Shown one piece after another: positions 39,039-49,958 of a stretch of DNA of 64,000 nucleotides (position 1 is its first letter; every line of letters starts with the position of its first letter). The stretch covers positions 620,001-684,000 of the forward strand of contig NZ_CP009555.1 of NCBI RefSeq assembly GCF_000959365.1. Direction: 5' to 3'. Position numbers and translations under genes: made by a program. Below the pieces are notes generated by a model. That model was not told the origin of the DNA, did no database searches, and worked only from the letters and a program-made list of their open reading frames with translations. Source of the DNA: Burkholderia oklahomensis C6786. Its GTDB lineage: Bacteria; Pseudomonadota; Gammaproteobacteria; Burkholderiales; Burkholderiaceae.

Positions 39039-39044
39039 TAAAAT
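39039..39044 (+). promoter_or_regulatory. Possible -10 box for the DUF3460-scpA transcript
   Basis: TAAAAT, 57 bp upstream of the DUF3460 start, in GC-rich DNA. No clear -35. Confidence 0.35.
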
Positions 39045-39100
39045 CCCGTCGATCGCATTCGCGGGCGCGCCGCGCCCGGCCCAGAACGGAAAGCCAAGCC

Positions 39101-39289
39101 ATGCCGTACCAGTCCGACATCACGCAATTCCTGAACCAGTTGAAGCAGCAAAAGCCGGCGCTCGAAGAAGAACAGCGCAAGGGCCGCTCGCTGCTGTGGG
39201 ACAAGCAGCCGATCGATCTCGAAGAGCGCGACACGCAGCAGCAATCGCGCGTGCGCCAGACCCCGTACGTCTACTACCAGAACTTCTGA
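39101..39289 (+). CDS. Small DUF3460 family protein
   Basis: A 62-residue, highly charged soluble protein with no signal or membrane segment (MPYQSDITQFLNQLKQQK..., RSLLWDKQPID...). It matches in length and sequence style the DUF3460 proteins that precede scpA in Burkholderiales. The function is unknown. The ScpA GTG begins 4 bp after its stop, so the two are co-transcribed, and a role near chromosome segregation is only a guess by association. Confidence 0.85.
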   Translation: MPYQSDITQFLNQLKQQKPALEEEQRKGRSLLWDKQPIDLEERDTQQQSRVRQTPYVYYQNF

Positions 39290-39293
39290 CGCC

Positions 39294-40169
39294 GTGAGCG
39301 CCGCCGACGAGGCCAGCGCCAGCGCGCAGCCCGAAGACGCGATCGCCGCGCCCTCGGGCGCGGATTCGACGCCCGACACGGTCGACGGCGTCGCGGCGTT
39401 CGCTCGCCTGTACGGCGAGCCGCTCTTCAAGCTGCCGCAGGATCTGTACATCCCGCCGGACGCGCTCGAAATCTTTCTCGAAACGTTCGAAGGCCCGCTC
39501 GATCTGCTGCTGTACCTGATCCGCAAGCAGAACTTCAACGTGCTCGACATCCCGATGGCGGACGTCACCGCGCAGTATCTCGGCTACGTCGACCAGATCC
39601 GCGAATCGAACCTGGAGCTCGCGGCCGAGTACCTGCTGATGGCCGCGATGCTCATCGAGATCAAGTCGCGGATGCTGCTGCCCGTGAAGAAGGCGGACAC
39701 GGGCGAGGAAGCGGAGGATCCGCGCGCCGAGCTCGTGCGGCGCCTGCTCGAGTACGAGCAGATGAAGCTCGCCGCGCAGCGCCTCGATCAGCTCCCGCAG
39801 CTCGGCCGCGACTTCCTGCGCGCCGAGGTCTACATCGAGCAGAGCATCACGCCGCGCTTCCCCGACGTGAACGCCGACGACCTGCGCGCCGCATGGGCCG
39901 ACGTGCTGAAGCGCGCGAAGCTCGTCCAGCATCACAAGATCTCGCGCGAGGAGCTGTCGGTGCGCGAGCACATGAGCCTCATCCTGCGCAAGCTGCAGAA
40001 CGCGCGCTTCATGGAGTTCGCCGACCTGTTCGACACGTCGCGCGGCGTGCCCGTCGTCGTCGTCAACTTCATCGCGATGCTCGAGCTCGCGCGCGAATCG
40101 CTCGTCGAGATCACGCAGGCCGAGCCGTTCGCGCCGATCTACGTGCGGCTCGCTTATCTGCCGGCCTGA
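39294..40169 (+). CDS. scpA: Segregation and condensation protein A
   Basis: A 291-residue kleisin that bridges SMC and ScpB in the condensin-like complex organising the chromosome. The start of the family domain is ILFxxFEGPLDLLLYLIRKQ-like (LETFEGPLDLLLYLIRKQNF), followed by DIPMADVTAQYL and ELAAEYLLMAAMLIEIKSRMLLP; the C-terminal winged helix contains SREELSVREHMSLILRKL. A disordered acidic N-terminus of about 35 residues precedes it. GTG start. scpB and smc are not in the window. Confidence 0.95.
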   Translation: MSAADEASASAQPEDAIAAPSGADSTPDTVDGVAAFARLYGEPLFKLPQDLYIPPDALEIFLETFEGPLDLLLYLIRKQNFNVLDIPMADVTAQYLGYVDQIRESNLELAAEYLLMAAMLIEIKSRMLLPVKKADTGEEAEDPRAELVRRLLEYEQMKLAAQRLDQLPQLGRDFLRAEVYIEQSITPRFPDVNADDLRAAWADVLKRAKLVQHHKISREELSVREHMSLILRKLQNARFMEFADLFDTSRGVPVVVVNFIAMLELARESLVEITQAEPFAPIYVRLAYLPA

Positions 40170-41695
<1,526 letters not shown>

Positions 41696-41748
41696 CGGCC
41701 GGCCGCGAAGCCGACCGCTCATCGTCTGGTAGCACCAAGGGAGCCATC

Positions 41749-42135
41749 ATGCAGCGCCACATGCTGAAATCGAAGATCCACCGCGCGGCGGTCACGCACT
41801 GCGAGCTGCATTACGAAGGCTCGTGCGCGATCGACGAGGACTTGCTCGAAGCCGCGAACATCGTCGAGAACGAGCGGATCGACATCTGGAACATCAACAA
41901 CGGCGAGCGCTTCTCGACGTACGCGATCAAGGGCGAGCGCGGCAGCGGGATGATCTCGCTGAACGGCTCGGCCGCGCGCCGCGCGCAATTGGGCGACCTC
42001 GTGATCATCGCCGCGTTCGCGATGATCGACGAGGAAGAGCTGAAGGCGGGCTGGAAGCCGAATCTCGTGTTCGTCGGCGACGACAACAAGATCAAGGGCA
42101 GCCGCGACCACGTGCCGACGCAGAACTGGACCTGA
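41749..42135 (+). CDS. panD: Aspartate 1-decarboxylase
   Basis: A 128-residue pyruvoyl enzyme converting aspartate to beta-alanine. The proenzyme self-cleaves between Gly24 and Ser25 in YEGSCAID to form the pyruvoyl group. Lys9, the [13 protein letters not shown] stretch with the catalytic Tyr, and [17 protein letters not shown] are present. The length is normal. Start chosen at the ATG after AAGGGAG. Second gene of panCD; a microsatellite lies about 50 bp after its stop. Confidence 0.97.
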   Translation: MQRHMLKSKIHRAAVTHCELHYEGSCAIDEDLLEAANIVENERIDIWNINNGERFSTYAIKGERGSGMISLNGSAARRAQLGDLVIIAAFAMIDEEELKAGWKPNLVFVGDDNKIKGSRDHVPTQNWT

Positions 42136-42182
42136 ACGGCGTTCGGCCGGCCGCGTTGCGCCGGGGCGCTGCGGCGCCGTGC

Positions 42183-42222
42183 AGCCGAGCCGAGCCGAGC
42201 CGAGCCGAGCCGAGCCGAGCCG
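42183..42222. repeat. 5-bp tandem repeat, 8 copies
   Basis: AGCCG is repeated eight times exactly, 48 bp after the panD stop in non-coding DNA. Confidence 0.95.
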
Positions 42223-42431
42223 GTTGACATGATGCGCTCGGGCGCCGCGCGCCGGTGAAAATGCCCTGCGCGAAGCCGGGGGAAGCCTGGTGCGGCGTTT
42301 GGCGTGCCGCCTTGCGTTCCTGCGCCTGACCGCGAGCGTTGCGGCGCGAATGGCGCGCGAAGCGATGCCGGATTGCACGTAAAGCGCACGGTTTGACTGG
42401 GGTTTGCGCGGGCTGTCGGGTGGCCCTCGTG

Positions 42432-42533
42432 GCCGGGTGCCGGGTGCCGGGTGCCGGGTGCCGGGTGCCGGGTGCCGGGTGCCGGGTGCCGGGTGCCGGG
42501 TGCCGGGTGCCGGATACCGGATACCGGGTGCCG
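42432..42533. repeat. 7-bp tandem repeat (VNTR), about 14 units
   Basis: Eleven perfect copies of GCCGGGT are followed by GCCGGAT, ACCGGAT, ACCGGGT and a partial unit. It lies in the 529-bp gap between panD and the convergent ParA gene. Apart from this and the 5-bp repeat, nothing is seen in that gap. Confidence 0.95.
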
Positions 42534-42664
42534 CACCATTCTCGTCCTTTCCCGAATTTCGAGCGCCGGTCGGCCGACCGCTTGAGTCGATGCCTCGCCG
42601 CGAACGTGCGAGGCCCGAAACCGCCGGCTCCCGCGAGCCATTCGTCCGACAACTTGCCGGCGCG

Positions 42665-43288
42665 CTACTTCTGCGCCCATTCGACGATCGGCAGCCACTG
42701 CTCGAGATCCTTCTCGACGCGGCTTTTCGCGACGTCCCACAGCGTGAGGCCGTGCGCGGCGAGCTGCACGTAGTTCTGCGTGTCGCGCAGATAGCCGAGC
42801 ACCGGCAGATCGAGCCCCTCGACGAAGCGGTGCAGTTGCTCGGCCGAGCGCGTGCGCGCATCGACCCGCATCCCGACGATCCCCACTTCGATCGCGCCCT
42901 TCTTCACCGCCTTCTCGCTCGCGAGGCGCTGGAGGAATTGCTGGGTCGCGAGGATATCGAACATCGACGGCTGCAGCGGCACGATCACCTTGTCGGCGAA
43001 CTCGAGCGCGACGTTCATCCGATTGCCGTGCAGGCCGGCCGGCGTGTCGACGATCGCGTATTCGAGGCCGCGCGGCGGCTTCGACGGCGAATCGGGATCG
43101 AGCGCCCAGGTCTCGATCGCGGGCAGCGCGGCCGGCCGCAGGTCGAGCCACGCGTGCGCGGACTGCTGCCGGTCGAGATCGGCGAGCGCGACCCACGCGC
43201 CCTGCGCCGAAAAATACCCAGCCAGATTGGTGGACAGCGTGCTCTTGCCAACGCCGCCCTTCGGATTCGCCACCACGATCACCGTCAT
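42665..43288 (-). CDS. Orphan ParA-family ATPase
   Basis: A 207-residue ParA/MinD-type ATPase. The deviant Walker A KGGVGKST (10-17) follows MTVIVVANP directly; DLDRQQSAHAWLDLRP, YAIVDTPAG (Walker B) and VIVPLQPSMFDI follow. It lacks the N-terminal HTH of plasmid ParA and no parB is adjacent, so it is one of the short orphan ParA proteins that may position some cellular cargo rather than segregate DNA. The ATG at 43288 follows GGGGGAA; the longer frame upstream has no family character. The last codons lie beyond the 7-bp repeat. Confidence 0.85.
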   Translation of the reverse strand: MTVIVVANPKGGVGKSTLSTNLAGYFSAQGAWVALADLDRQQSAHAWLDLRPAALPAIETWALDPDSPSKPPRGLEYAIVDTPAGLHGNRMNVALEFADKVIVPLQPSMFDILATQQFLQRLASEKAVKKGAIEVGIVGMRVDARTRSAEQLHRFVEGLDLPVLGYLRDTQNYVQLAAHGLTLWDVAKSRVEKDLEQWLPIVEWAQK

Positions 43289-43425
43289 GAATTCCCCCGA
43301 AGAAGCCGCGCGGCGCGACGCCTGGCACCGGCGACGCGCCGCGAAAGATGCGGATACAGGGAGCGATGATATCGGCAAATGCGCCTGCACCGAAACAGGG
43401 GCGGCCGCGCATCGGGCGAACGGAC

Positions 43426-43464
43426 GACGGCCCGGCCGCGGTCGAACGCCGCGGCCGGGCCGTC
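43426..43464. repeat. Perfect 16-bp inverted repeat
   Basis: GACGGCCCGGCCGCGG and its exact complement are separated by 7 nt, 19 bp beyond the doxX stop and upstream of the ParA gene. The stem is strong but has no U-tract on either strand, so it may be a terminator that needs help or an RNA-stabilising hairpin. Confidence 0.7.
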
Positions 43465-43483
43465 GCGGCGGCTGTGACGCCGC

Positions 43484-43900
43484 TTATGCGGCCTTGCCGA
43501 CGAGGCCGCGCGCGCCGCCCAGCGCGAACGCGCCGGCGCCGAGCAGCGCCTGGACGACGAGCGTGACCGCCCAGAACGCCGGATATTCCCAGCCGCCGTG
43601 CGGCGCGGCGAAGCTCCAGCCGTTCGGGAAATGCGTCATCATCGCGCCGAGCATGAACGGCAGCAGCACGAGCGACGCGAGCCGCACCCGCACGCCCGTC
43701 AGGAGGGCGAGGCCGCCGACGAGCTCGACGACCGTCGTCACGTACGCGAGCCAGCCCGGCAGGCCGATCGACGCGAAGAACTGCGCGGTGCCGGGCAGCG
43801 TGAACACGAAGACCTTCTGCGCGACGTGCGCGAGGTACAGCACGCCGAGCGCGACGCGCAGCAACGCGGCGCCGATGTCGTTCAAACGGTTCGAATCCAT
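43484..43900 (-). CDS. DoxX family membrane protein
   Basis: A 138-residue protein with four membrane helices, typical of DoxX/YphA-type proteins: LLRVALGVLYLAHVAQKVFVF, then LPGWLAYVTTVVELVGGLALLTGVRVRLASLVLLPFMLG. The conserved charged residue in helix 2 (VELVGG) is present. Members are linked to membrane redox or quinone-related stress but no single function is agreed. It is monocistronic, with the 16-bp inverted repeat downstream. Confidence 0.88.
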   Translation of the reverse strand: MDSNRLNDIGAALLRVALGVLYLAHVAQKVFVFTLPGTAQFFASIGLPGWLAYVTTVVELVGGLALLTGVRVRLASLVLLPFMLGAMMTHFPNGWSFAAPHGGWEYPAFWAVTLVVQALLGAGAFALGGARGLVGKAA

Positions 43901-44345
43901 GTTGGGTTCCCTTTTTGTCGAAGTTTGGATGGAACGAACTTTATTCGAACCGTTTTCGCGGAAAAACAGTCATCCGAACTTAAATTATTTCCCAAAAGGA
44001 ATTAATTGGCGGTAAAAAAGGGCGGTTCGTGGGGACGACCGAGCTGTCGCGCCTCCCGTTGCCCGTTGTCCATCGCCCGCAGAACACCAACAAGCACAGA
44101 GCGCACGCGCAGCCCCGCCGACAGCCGACAAATGCAAGGGAATGCGTTGGAAGCCCCGAAACGACGCAAACATGCGCGGCGCCGAGCCGGCCGCGTTCTT
44201 TCGCGCCGCTCGGCGCAGGCCGGCCAGCCGGCGCCGGCCCAGCGCGCAACCGAACCACCGAAACCGAACCGCCGCCGCCCACCGCCCCCGCGCACGCGCT
44301 CGACGTGCGCTGGCTGGCCCCGAACTTCGCGCGACGACGACGCCG
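43901..44345. other. Gap between cobQ and doxX
   Basis: 445 bp. The part next to doxX (about 43915-44020) is AT-rich for this genome and should hold the doxX promoter. The cobQ-proximal part is GC-rich without recognised genes or hairpins. Confidence 0.45.
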
Positions 44346-45902
44346 TCAGGCGAACGCCGCAAACACGCGATCGAGATCGAGATGCTCGGCGAGCGTATCG
44401 GCGAGCCGCTCGAGCGACGCCTCGCGCAGCGCCGGATAGTCGACCGGCTCCGCGCCGCCGAGCCCCGCCCATTCGAGGAGCGCCGCGCACGCGTCAGGCG
44501 TGTCGAAGAGGCCGTGCAGATAGGTTGCGAGCATCTGCCCATCCGCCGACACCGCGCCGTCCGGCCGCTCGCCGCCCGGCCCCGCGAGCCGCAGCGCGGG
44601 CGACGCGAGTGCCGGCCCGCGCGTCTGCCCCATGTGGATTTCGTAGCCCGACACGCGCGCGCCGTCCGCGAACGCGAGCCGCCCCGCCACGTTGACGAGC
44701 GTCTTCTCCGGCATCAGCGTCGTCACGTAGTCGAACAGAGCGAGGCCCGCGCTCGTTGCGCCCGCCGCGCCTTCGACACCGTGCGGATCGTCGAGCGCGC
44801 GGCCGAGCATCTGCATGCCGCCGCAGACGCCGATCACTTTGCCGCCGTAGCGCAGATGGCGCTTGATCAGCGCGTCCCAGCCCGCGTCGCGCAGCCACGC
44901 GAGATCGGCGAGCACGTTCTTCGAGCCGGGCAGGATCAGCAGATCGGCGTCGGGCACGGGCCCGCTCTTCCAGTACGTGAAATCGACGCGCGGATGGACG
45001 CGCAGCGCGTCGAAATCGGTGTGGTTGCTGATCCGCGGCAGCGCGGGCACGACGACCCGCAGCACGCCCGCGTCGCGCCGCGAAGCGGACGTGCGCGCGC
45101 TCGCGGAAAGCATGTCCTCCGCGTCGAGCGTGAGCCCGTGCAGATACGGCAGCACGCCGAGCACGGGCTTGCCCGTCTGCTGCTCGAGCCAGCGCAGCCC
45201 CGGCTCGAGCAGCGCGGGATCGCCGCGAAAGCGGTTGATCACGAAGCCGCGGATGCGCGCGCGCTCGCTGTCCGACAGGCACGCGAGCGTGCCGACGAGA
45301 TGCGCGAACACGCCGCCGCGGTCGATGTCCGCGACGAGCACGACCGGACAGTCGACCACTTCCGCGAACCCCATGTTCGCGATGTCGCCTTCGCGCAGGT
45401 TGATCTCGGCGGGACTGCCCGCGCCCTCGACGATCACCGCGTCGTAAGCGTCGCGCAGCCGGCCGTACGATTCGAGCACCGCCTGCATCGCGGTCGGCTT
45501 GTAGTCGTGGTATGCGCGCGCGTTCAGGTTCGCGCGCGCCTTGCCGTGGATGATCACCTGCGCGCCGCGATCGCCCGTCGGCTTCAGCAGCACGGGGTTC
45601 AGATCGGTGTGCGCGTCGATGCCGGCCGCGAGCGCCTGCAGCGCCTGCGCGCGGCCGATCTCGCCGCCGTCCGCCGTCACCGCGCTGTTGAGCGCCATGT
45701 TCTGCGGCTTGAACGGCGCGACGCGCACGCCCGCGCGGCGCGCGAGCCGGCACAGGCCCGCGACGAGGGTGCTCTTGCCGGCGTCGGACGTCGTGCCCTG
45801 GATCATCAGCGTGCCGCGCGGGCGCGCGGCGTTGGCGTTGGCGTTGGCGTTGGCGTTGGCGTTGGCGTTGGCGTTGGCGTTGGCGTTGGCGTTGGCAGTC
45901 AT
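44346..45902 (-). CDS. cobQ: Cobyric acid synthase
   Basis: A 518-residue enzyme that amidates four side chains of adenosylcobyrinic acid diamide using glutamine and ATP. The N-terminal ATPase domain has [10 protein letters not shown] and [10 protein letters not shown]. The C-terminal class I glutaminase domain has its nucleophile Cys in [12 protein letters not shown] and the His in YLHGLFD. The first 25 residues are unusual: after Met-Thr-Ala come 11 Asn-Ala pairs encoded by an 11-copy hexanucleotide repeat, where the family normally has only a few residues before the conserved LMIQGT. It is divergent from cobU. Confidence 0.95.
   Translation of the reverse strand: MTANANANANANANANANANANANAARPRGTLMIQGTTSDAGKSTLVAGLCRLARRAGVRVAPFKPQNMALNSAVTADGGEIGRAQALQALAAGIDAHTDLNPVLLKPTGDRGAQVIIHGKARANLNARAYHDYKPTAMQAVLESYGRLRDAYDAVIVEGAGSPAEINLREGDIANMGFAEVVDCPVVLVADIDRGGVFAHLVGTLACLSDSERARIRGFVINRFRGDPALLEPGLRWLEQQTGKPVLGVLPYLHGLTLDAEDMLSASARTSASRRDAGVLRVVVPALPRISNHTDFDALRVHPRVDFTYWKSGPVPDADLLILPGSKNVLADLAWLRDAGWDALIKRHLRYGGKVIGVCGGMQMLGRALDDPHGVEGAAGATSAGLALFDYVTTLMPEKTLVNVAGRLAFADGARVSGYEIHMGQTRGPALASPALRLAGPGGERPDGAVSADGQMLATYLHGLFDTPDACAALLEWAGLGGAEPVDYPALREASLERLADTLAEHLDLDRVFAAFA
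45828..45893. repeat. 6-bp tandem repeat, 11 copies, at the start of cobQ
   Basis: GGCGTT on the plus strand, AACGCC on the coding strand, repeated 11 times without mismatch. It encodes (Asn-Ala)11 beginning at codon 4 of cobQ. Gain or loss of units keeps frame but changes the N-terminus and the early mRNA. Confidence 0.95.
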
Positions 45903-45982
45903 CGTGGATTCGAAATGCGCGACGCGCGGCGCGCGACAAATGGCGAAGGCCGCATTATCGCGCGGCCCGTTACAATCACGCG

Positions 45983-46540
45983 ATGACTCCGCGCGACCTC
46001 ACCTTCGTTCTCGGCGGCGCGCGCTCGGGCAAGAGCGCGCACGCCGAACGGCTCGCCGCCGCCGGCGGCCGGCCCGTCACCTACATCGCCACCGCCCGCG
46101 TCGCCGACGACGAATTCGCCGAACGCGTCGCGCATCATCGCGCGCGCCGGCCCGCCGACTGGGCGCTCGTCGAAGCGCCCGTCGAGCTCGCGCGCGCGAT
46201 CGCGCAGCTCGACGATCCGAACGCATGCGTGCTCGTCGACTGCCTGACGCTCTGGCTCACGAACCTGCTCTGCCCCGCCGACGGCCAAGGCGTCGACGAC
46301 GCGCTCGGCGACGCGCGCGTCGCCGAGCTCGAAGCGGCGCTGCGCGCGACGCGCGCGCAGGTGATCGTCGTCAGCAACGAGATCGGCTTCGGCGTCGTGC
46401 CGCTCGGCGCGGAAACACGCCGCTTCGTCGATACGCTCGGCCGCGTCAACCAGCGCATCGCGGCGCTCGCGACGCGCGTCACGCTGTGCGTGGCCGGTCT
46501 GCCCGTCACGGTGAAGCACGAAGGCGATCCGCGATGCTGA
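45983..46540 (+). CDS. cobU: Adenosylcobinamide kinase / guanylyltransferase
   Basis: A 185-residue bifunctional enzyme that phosphorylates adenosylcobinamide and then attaches GMP, preparing it for joining to the lower ligand. The P-loop GGARSGKS (11-18), the guanylylated-His region [25 protein letters not shown] and [13 protein letters not shown] are intact. It opens the plus-strand cobU-cbiB-cobD-btuF operon and overlaps cbiB by 7 bp. Confidence 0.96.
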   Translation: MTPRDLTFVLGGARSGKSAHAERLAAAGGRPVTYIATARVADDEFAERVAHHRARRPADWALVEAPVELARAIAQLDDPNACVLVDCLTLWLTNLLCPADGQGVDDALGDARVAELEAALRATRAQVIVVSNEIGFGVVPLGAETRRFVDTLGRVNQRIAALATRVTLCVAGLPVTVKHEGDPRC

Positions 46541-47478
46541 TGCTGTCCCTGCCCGCCGTCGCCTTCCTCGCGGTCGCCGGCTGCGTCGTCGACAAGCTCA
46601 TCGGCGAACCGCGCGCCGCGCATCCGCTCGTCGGCTTCGGCCGGCTCGCCGCGCACGTCGAACGCCGCCTCAACACCGGCCGACGCGGCCGGCTCGCCGG
46701 CCTCGCCGCATGGCTCGCCGTCGTCGCGCCGCCCGTCGCGCTCGCCGCGTGGCTCGTCGCGACGCTGCCGTGGCCGCTCGCCGCCGCGCTGCACGTCGCG
46801 CTGCTGTGGTTCGCACTCGGCGCGAGAAGCCTCGCCGAACACATCGCGCCGATCGCCGCCGCACTGCTGCGGCGCGATCTCGCGGCCGCGCGCACGTTGA
46901 CGTCGCGCATCGTGTCGCGCGACACGAGCGCCGCCGACGAAGCCGCGCTGTCGCGCGCGGCGGTTGAATCGGCGCTCGAGAACGGCAACGACGCGATTTT
47001 CGGCGCGCTGTTCTGGTTCGCGGTCGCGGGCGGCCCGGGCGCGCTGCTGTTCAGGCTCGCGAACACGCTCGACGCGATGTGGGGCTACCGGACGCCGCGC
47101 TTCGCGCGCTTCGGCTGGGCGGCGGCGCGCATCGACGACGCGCTCAACTGGGCGCCCGCGCGCCTCACCGCGGCAAGCTATGCGCTCCTCGGCGACACCG
47201 CGAACGCGTGGCGCTGCTGGCGCGCGCAGGCGCGCCACTGGGACAGCCCGAACGCCGGCCCCGTGATGGCGGCGGGCGCGGGCAGCCTGAACGTCGTGAT
47301 CGGCGGCCCCGCCGTCTATCACGGCGCGATCGAGGCGCGCCCGGTGCTCGGCGCGGGCGAGCCCGCGGCGCCCATGCACGTCGCGGCGGCGCTGTCGCTC
47401 GTCGCGCGCACGATGATTCTCTGGCTCGCGCTCCTGATCGCCGGCGCGGCCGTCACGATCGCCACGCATCATGGCTGA
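46534..47478 (+). CDS. cbiB: Adenosylcobinamide-phosphate synthase
   Basis: A 314-residue integral inner-membrane protein that attaches the aminopropanol (or its phosphate) to adenosylcobyric acid. Conserved stretches are DKLIGEPRAAHPLVGFGR, SRDTSAADEAALSRAAVESALENGNDAI, LFWFAVAGGPGALLFRLANTLDAMWGY and the loop RFGWAAARIDDALNWAPARL. The ATG overlaps the cobU end and its own 3' end overlaps cobD by 8 bp, so translation is coupled. Confidence 0.95.
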   Translation: MLMLSLPAVAFLAVAGCVVDKLIGEPRAAHPLVGFGRLAAHVERRLNTGRRGRLAGLAAWLAVVAPPVALAAWLVATLPWPLAAALHVALLWFALGARSLAEHIAPIAAALLRRDLAAARTLTSRIVSRDTSAADEAALSRAAVESALENGNDAIFGALFWFAVAGGPGALLFRLANTLDAMWGYRTPRFARFGWAAARIDDALNWAPARLTAASYALLGDTANAWRCWRAQARHWDSPNAGPVMAAGAGSLNVVIGGPAVYHGAIEARPVLGAGEPAAPMHVAAALSLVARTMILWLALLIAGAAVTIATHHG

Positions 47479-48532
47479 CGCCCCGATGATCACGCACGGC
47501 GGCAATCTGCACGAAGCCGCGCTCCGCTATGGCATCCCGCGCGACGCATGGCTCGACCTGTCGACGGGCATCAATCCGCAGGGCTATCCGGTGCCGCCCG
47601 TGCCCGCCGACGCGTGGCGCCGGCTGCCCGAGGACGACGGCGTGCTCGCCGAGCACGCGGCGCGCTACTACGGCGCGCCGAGCGCGGCGCACGTGCTGCC
47701 CGTCGCGGGCAGCCAGGCGGCGATCCGCGCGCTGCCCGCGCTGTTCGAGCGCGGCACGGTCGGCGTCGCGCCGCTCGCGTACAGCGAGTACGCGCCCGCG
47801 TTCGCGCGCCACGGCCATGCCAGCGCGCCGCTCGACTGCGGCAGCGACGCGCTGCCTGCGGCGCTCACGTACGCGATCGTTGCGAATCCGAACAATCCGA
47901 CCGCGGAGCGCGTCGATCGTGCGCGGCTGCTGCGATGGCACGCGCAACTCGTCGCGCGCGGCGGCGCGCTCGTCGTCGACGAGGCGTTCGCCGATGCCGA
48001 CCCGGACGCGCACGCGAATGCATCGCTTACGGCGCACACCCATCGCGACGGCCTCGTCGTGCTGCGCTCGGTCGGCAAGTTCTTCGGGCTCGCGGGCGTG
48101 CGCGCGGGCTTCGCACTCGCCGCGCCCGCGCTGCTCGCGCGGCTGCGCGACGCGCTCGGCGCGTGGACGGTCGGCGGCCCGGCGCGTCACGCGGTGCTCG
48201 CCGCGTTCGCCGACGCAACGTGGCAGCGCGCGACGCGCGAGCGGCTCGCGCGCGACAGCACGCGCCTCGCCGCGCTGCTGCGCGCGAACGGCTTCGTCAC
48301 GCACGCGACGCCGCTCTTCATCTGGAGCGCCGATCCGCGCGCGCACGCGCTGCACGACGCGCTCGCCGCGCGCGGCATCTGGACGCGCTACTTCGCGCAC
48401 GCGCCGAGCCTGCGCATCGGATTGCCCGCCGATGAAGACGAATGGCGGCGGCTCGAACGCGCGCTCGCCGAATGCATGCCGACGCTATCGGCCGCCGCCG
48501 CGCATCCGTCCGAATCGACAACCCAAGATTGA
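47471..48532 (+). CDS. cobD: Threonine-phosphate decarboxylase
   Basis: A 353-residue PLP enzyme of the HisC-like aminotransferase fold that decarboxylates L-threonine phosphate to aminopropanol phosphate, the linker of the B12 nucleotide loop. The start GGNLHEAALRYGIP and LDLSTGINPQGYP are family hallmarks. ANPNNPT contacts PLP, Asp170 is in VVDEAF, and the Schiff-base Lys203 is in RSVGKFFGLAGVRAG. It is called cobD in Salmonella and cobC in Pseudomonas nomenclature. Third gene of the plus-strand operon. Confidence 0.95.
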   Translation: MADAPMITHGGNLHEAALRYGIPRDAWLDLSTGINPQGYPVPPVPADAWRRLPEDDGVLAEHAARYYGAPSAAHVLPVAGSQAAIRALPALFERGTVGVAPLAYSEYAPAFARHGHASAPLDCGSDALPAALTYAIVANPNNPTAERVDRARLLRWHAQLVARGGALVVDEAFADADPDAHANASLTAHTHRDGLVVLRSVGKFFGLAGVRAGFALAAPALLARLRDALGAWTVGGPARHAVLAAFADATWQRATRERLARDSTRLAALLRANGFVTHATPLFIWSADPRAHALHDALAARGIWTRYFAHAPSLRIGLPADEDEWRRLERALAECMPTLSAAAAHPSESTTQD

Positions 48533-48537
48533 CGCCG

Positions 48538-49479
48538 ATGCGCCCCGCTCTCCGCCGCACCGCACTCATCGCACTCATCGCACTCGCCGCCTTCGTCACC
48601 GCAAGCGCATGCGCGCGTATGCTCACCATCGCGCATGCGGCGGTCTCCGTCACCGACGACGCCGGTCGCACGATCACGCTCGCCGCGCCCGCGCGGCGCG
48701 TCGTGAGCCTCGCGCCGCACGTGACCGAGCTGATCTATGCGGCGGGCGGCGGTGCGGCGCTCGTCGGCGCGGTGTCGTACAGCGACTACCCGCCCGCCGC
48801 GAAAGCGATTCCGCGCGTCGGCTCGAACAAGGCGCTCGACCTCGAACGGATCGCGGCGCTCAAGCCCGACCTGATCGTCGTCTGGCGCCACGGCAACGCC
48901 GAGCGCGAGACCGAGCGGCTGCGCGCGCTCGGCATCCCGCTCTTCTTCAGCGAGCCGCGGCATCTCGACGACGTCGCCGCGTCGCTCGACAAGCTCGGCA
49001 CGCTGCTCGGCACACGCGAGACCGCGTCGGCCGCGGCCGACGCGTACCGCCGGCAGATCGCGCAACTGCGCGCGCGCTACGCGGGCAAGCCGCCCGTCAC
49101 GGTGTTCTTTCAGGCATGGGACAAACCGCTCATCACGCTGAACGGCGATCACATCGTGAGCGACGTGATCGCGCTGTGCGGCGGGCGCAACGTGTTCGCT
49201 CGACTGCAGCCGATTGCGCCGTCCGTCACCGACGAGGCGGTGCTCGCGGCGAATCCTGAAGCGATCGTGACGACGGCGGCCGGCGCGACGCCGACGCGCG
49301 ACGCGCTGCCCGACTTCGCGCGCTGGCGCGCATGGCCGAAGCTGACAGCGGTCGCGCGCAGCAATCTGTTCGCGATCGACGGCGATCTGCTGACGCGGCC
49401 CGCGCCGCGCATCGCGCAAGGCGCCGAGCAGCTGTGCCGGGATCTGGATGCCGCACGTGCGCGGCGGCCGAAGCCGTAA
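48538..49479 (+). CDS. btuF: Cobalamin ABC transporter substrate-binding protein
   Basis: A 313-residue periplasmic-binding protein of the vitamin B12/iron-siderophore class with a signal peptide (about 1-35). VSVTDDAGRTITLAAPARRVVSLAPHVTELIYA, YSDYPPAAKAIPRVG and LNGDHIVSDVIALCGGRNVFA are typical of BtuF. It would deliver cobalamin or cobinamide to BtuCD, whose genes lie about 10 kb away beyond the accessory segment. Start ATG is 5 bp after the cobD stop. It is the last gene before the accessory segment. Confidence 0.93.
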   Translation: MRPALRRTALIALIALAAFVTASACARMLTIAHAAVSVTDDAGRTITLAAPARRVVSLAPHVTELIYAAGGGAALVGAVSYSDYPPAAKAIPRVGSNKALDLERIAALKPDLIVVWRHGNAERETERLRALGIPLFFSEPRHLDDVAASLDKLGTLLGTRETASAAADAYRRQIAQLRARYAGKPPVTVFFQAWDKPLITLNGDHIVSDVIALCGGRNVFARLQPIAPSVTDEAVLAANPEAIVTTAAGATPTRDALPDFARWRAWPKLTAVARSNLFAIDGDLLTRPAPRIAQGAEQLCRDLDAARARRPKP

Positions 49480-49958
49480 ACGCAGCGCGGCGCGCACAGC
49501 GCCGCCCGATCGCCAAAAGAGTACGGGCACGCCGCCCAATAACAACAGCCGCCGCCGCTGCACGTCAACGGCTGGCGGCAATACGCCGCCGCCCGATGCC
49601 GCCGTTAGTTTGCGGCGACCGCACTTCGGTTCGAATGCGCGCTGGGAGCGTTGCGGTACGCGTCCACCGCCGCGATCCGCATTGAATCGACGATCGCAAA
49701 TAATCCCGTCTGGTATCGCCGAAAAAACCGCGCATCTTGTGCGCGATTCATCCGTGAAGCAAGCACCTCCATTGCCGATTTCGCACACCGTATTAGCTCT
49801 GCTCACGTTTTCACGAACAGCCCAAACGCCAGCATCGCTGCACTGCTTGCCGAGATGCGCTTGCCGTCTCGCACGAGCGCGTGGCGAGCGGGCCGACCAA
49901 CGCGCCAAAATCATGAGAACACGCTCGGCAACGGGCGTGCCGCCGCACCTGATGATCG
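49480..49958. other. Left junction of the accessory segment
   Basis: 479 bp between btuF and the convergent MFS gene. GC falls along it. No gene, tRNA or clear att-like direct repeat was recognised. Confidence 0.5.

Noticed and set aside
42432..42533. Pro- and Gly-rich repeat protein encoded by the 7-bp array
   Set aside because: Seven is not a multiple of three and frames across it show no start signal or domain; it lies between convergent genes.
49480..49958. att site or tRNA at the left end of the island
   Set aside because: No tRNA fold, no integrase and no convincing direct repeat shared with 56349-56466 was found by eye.
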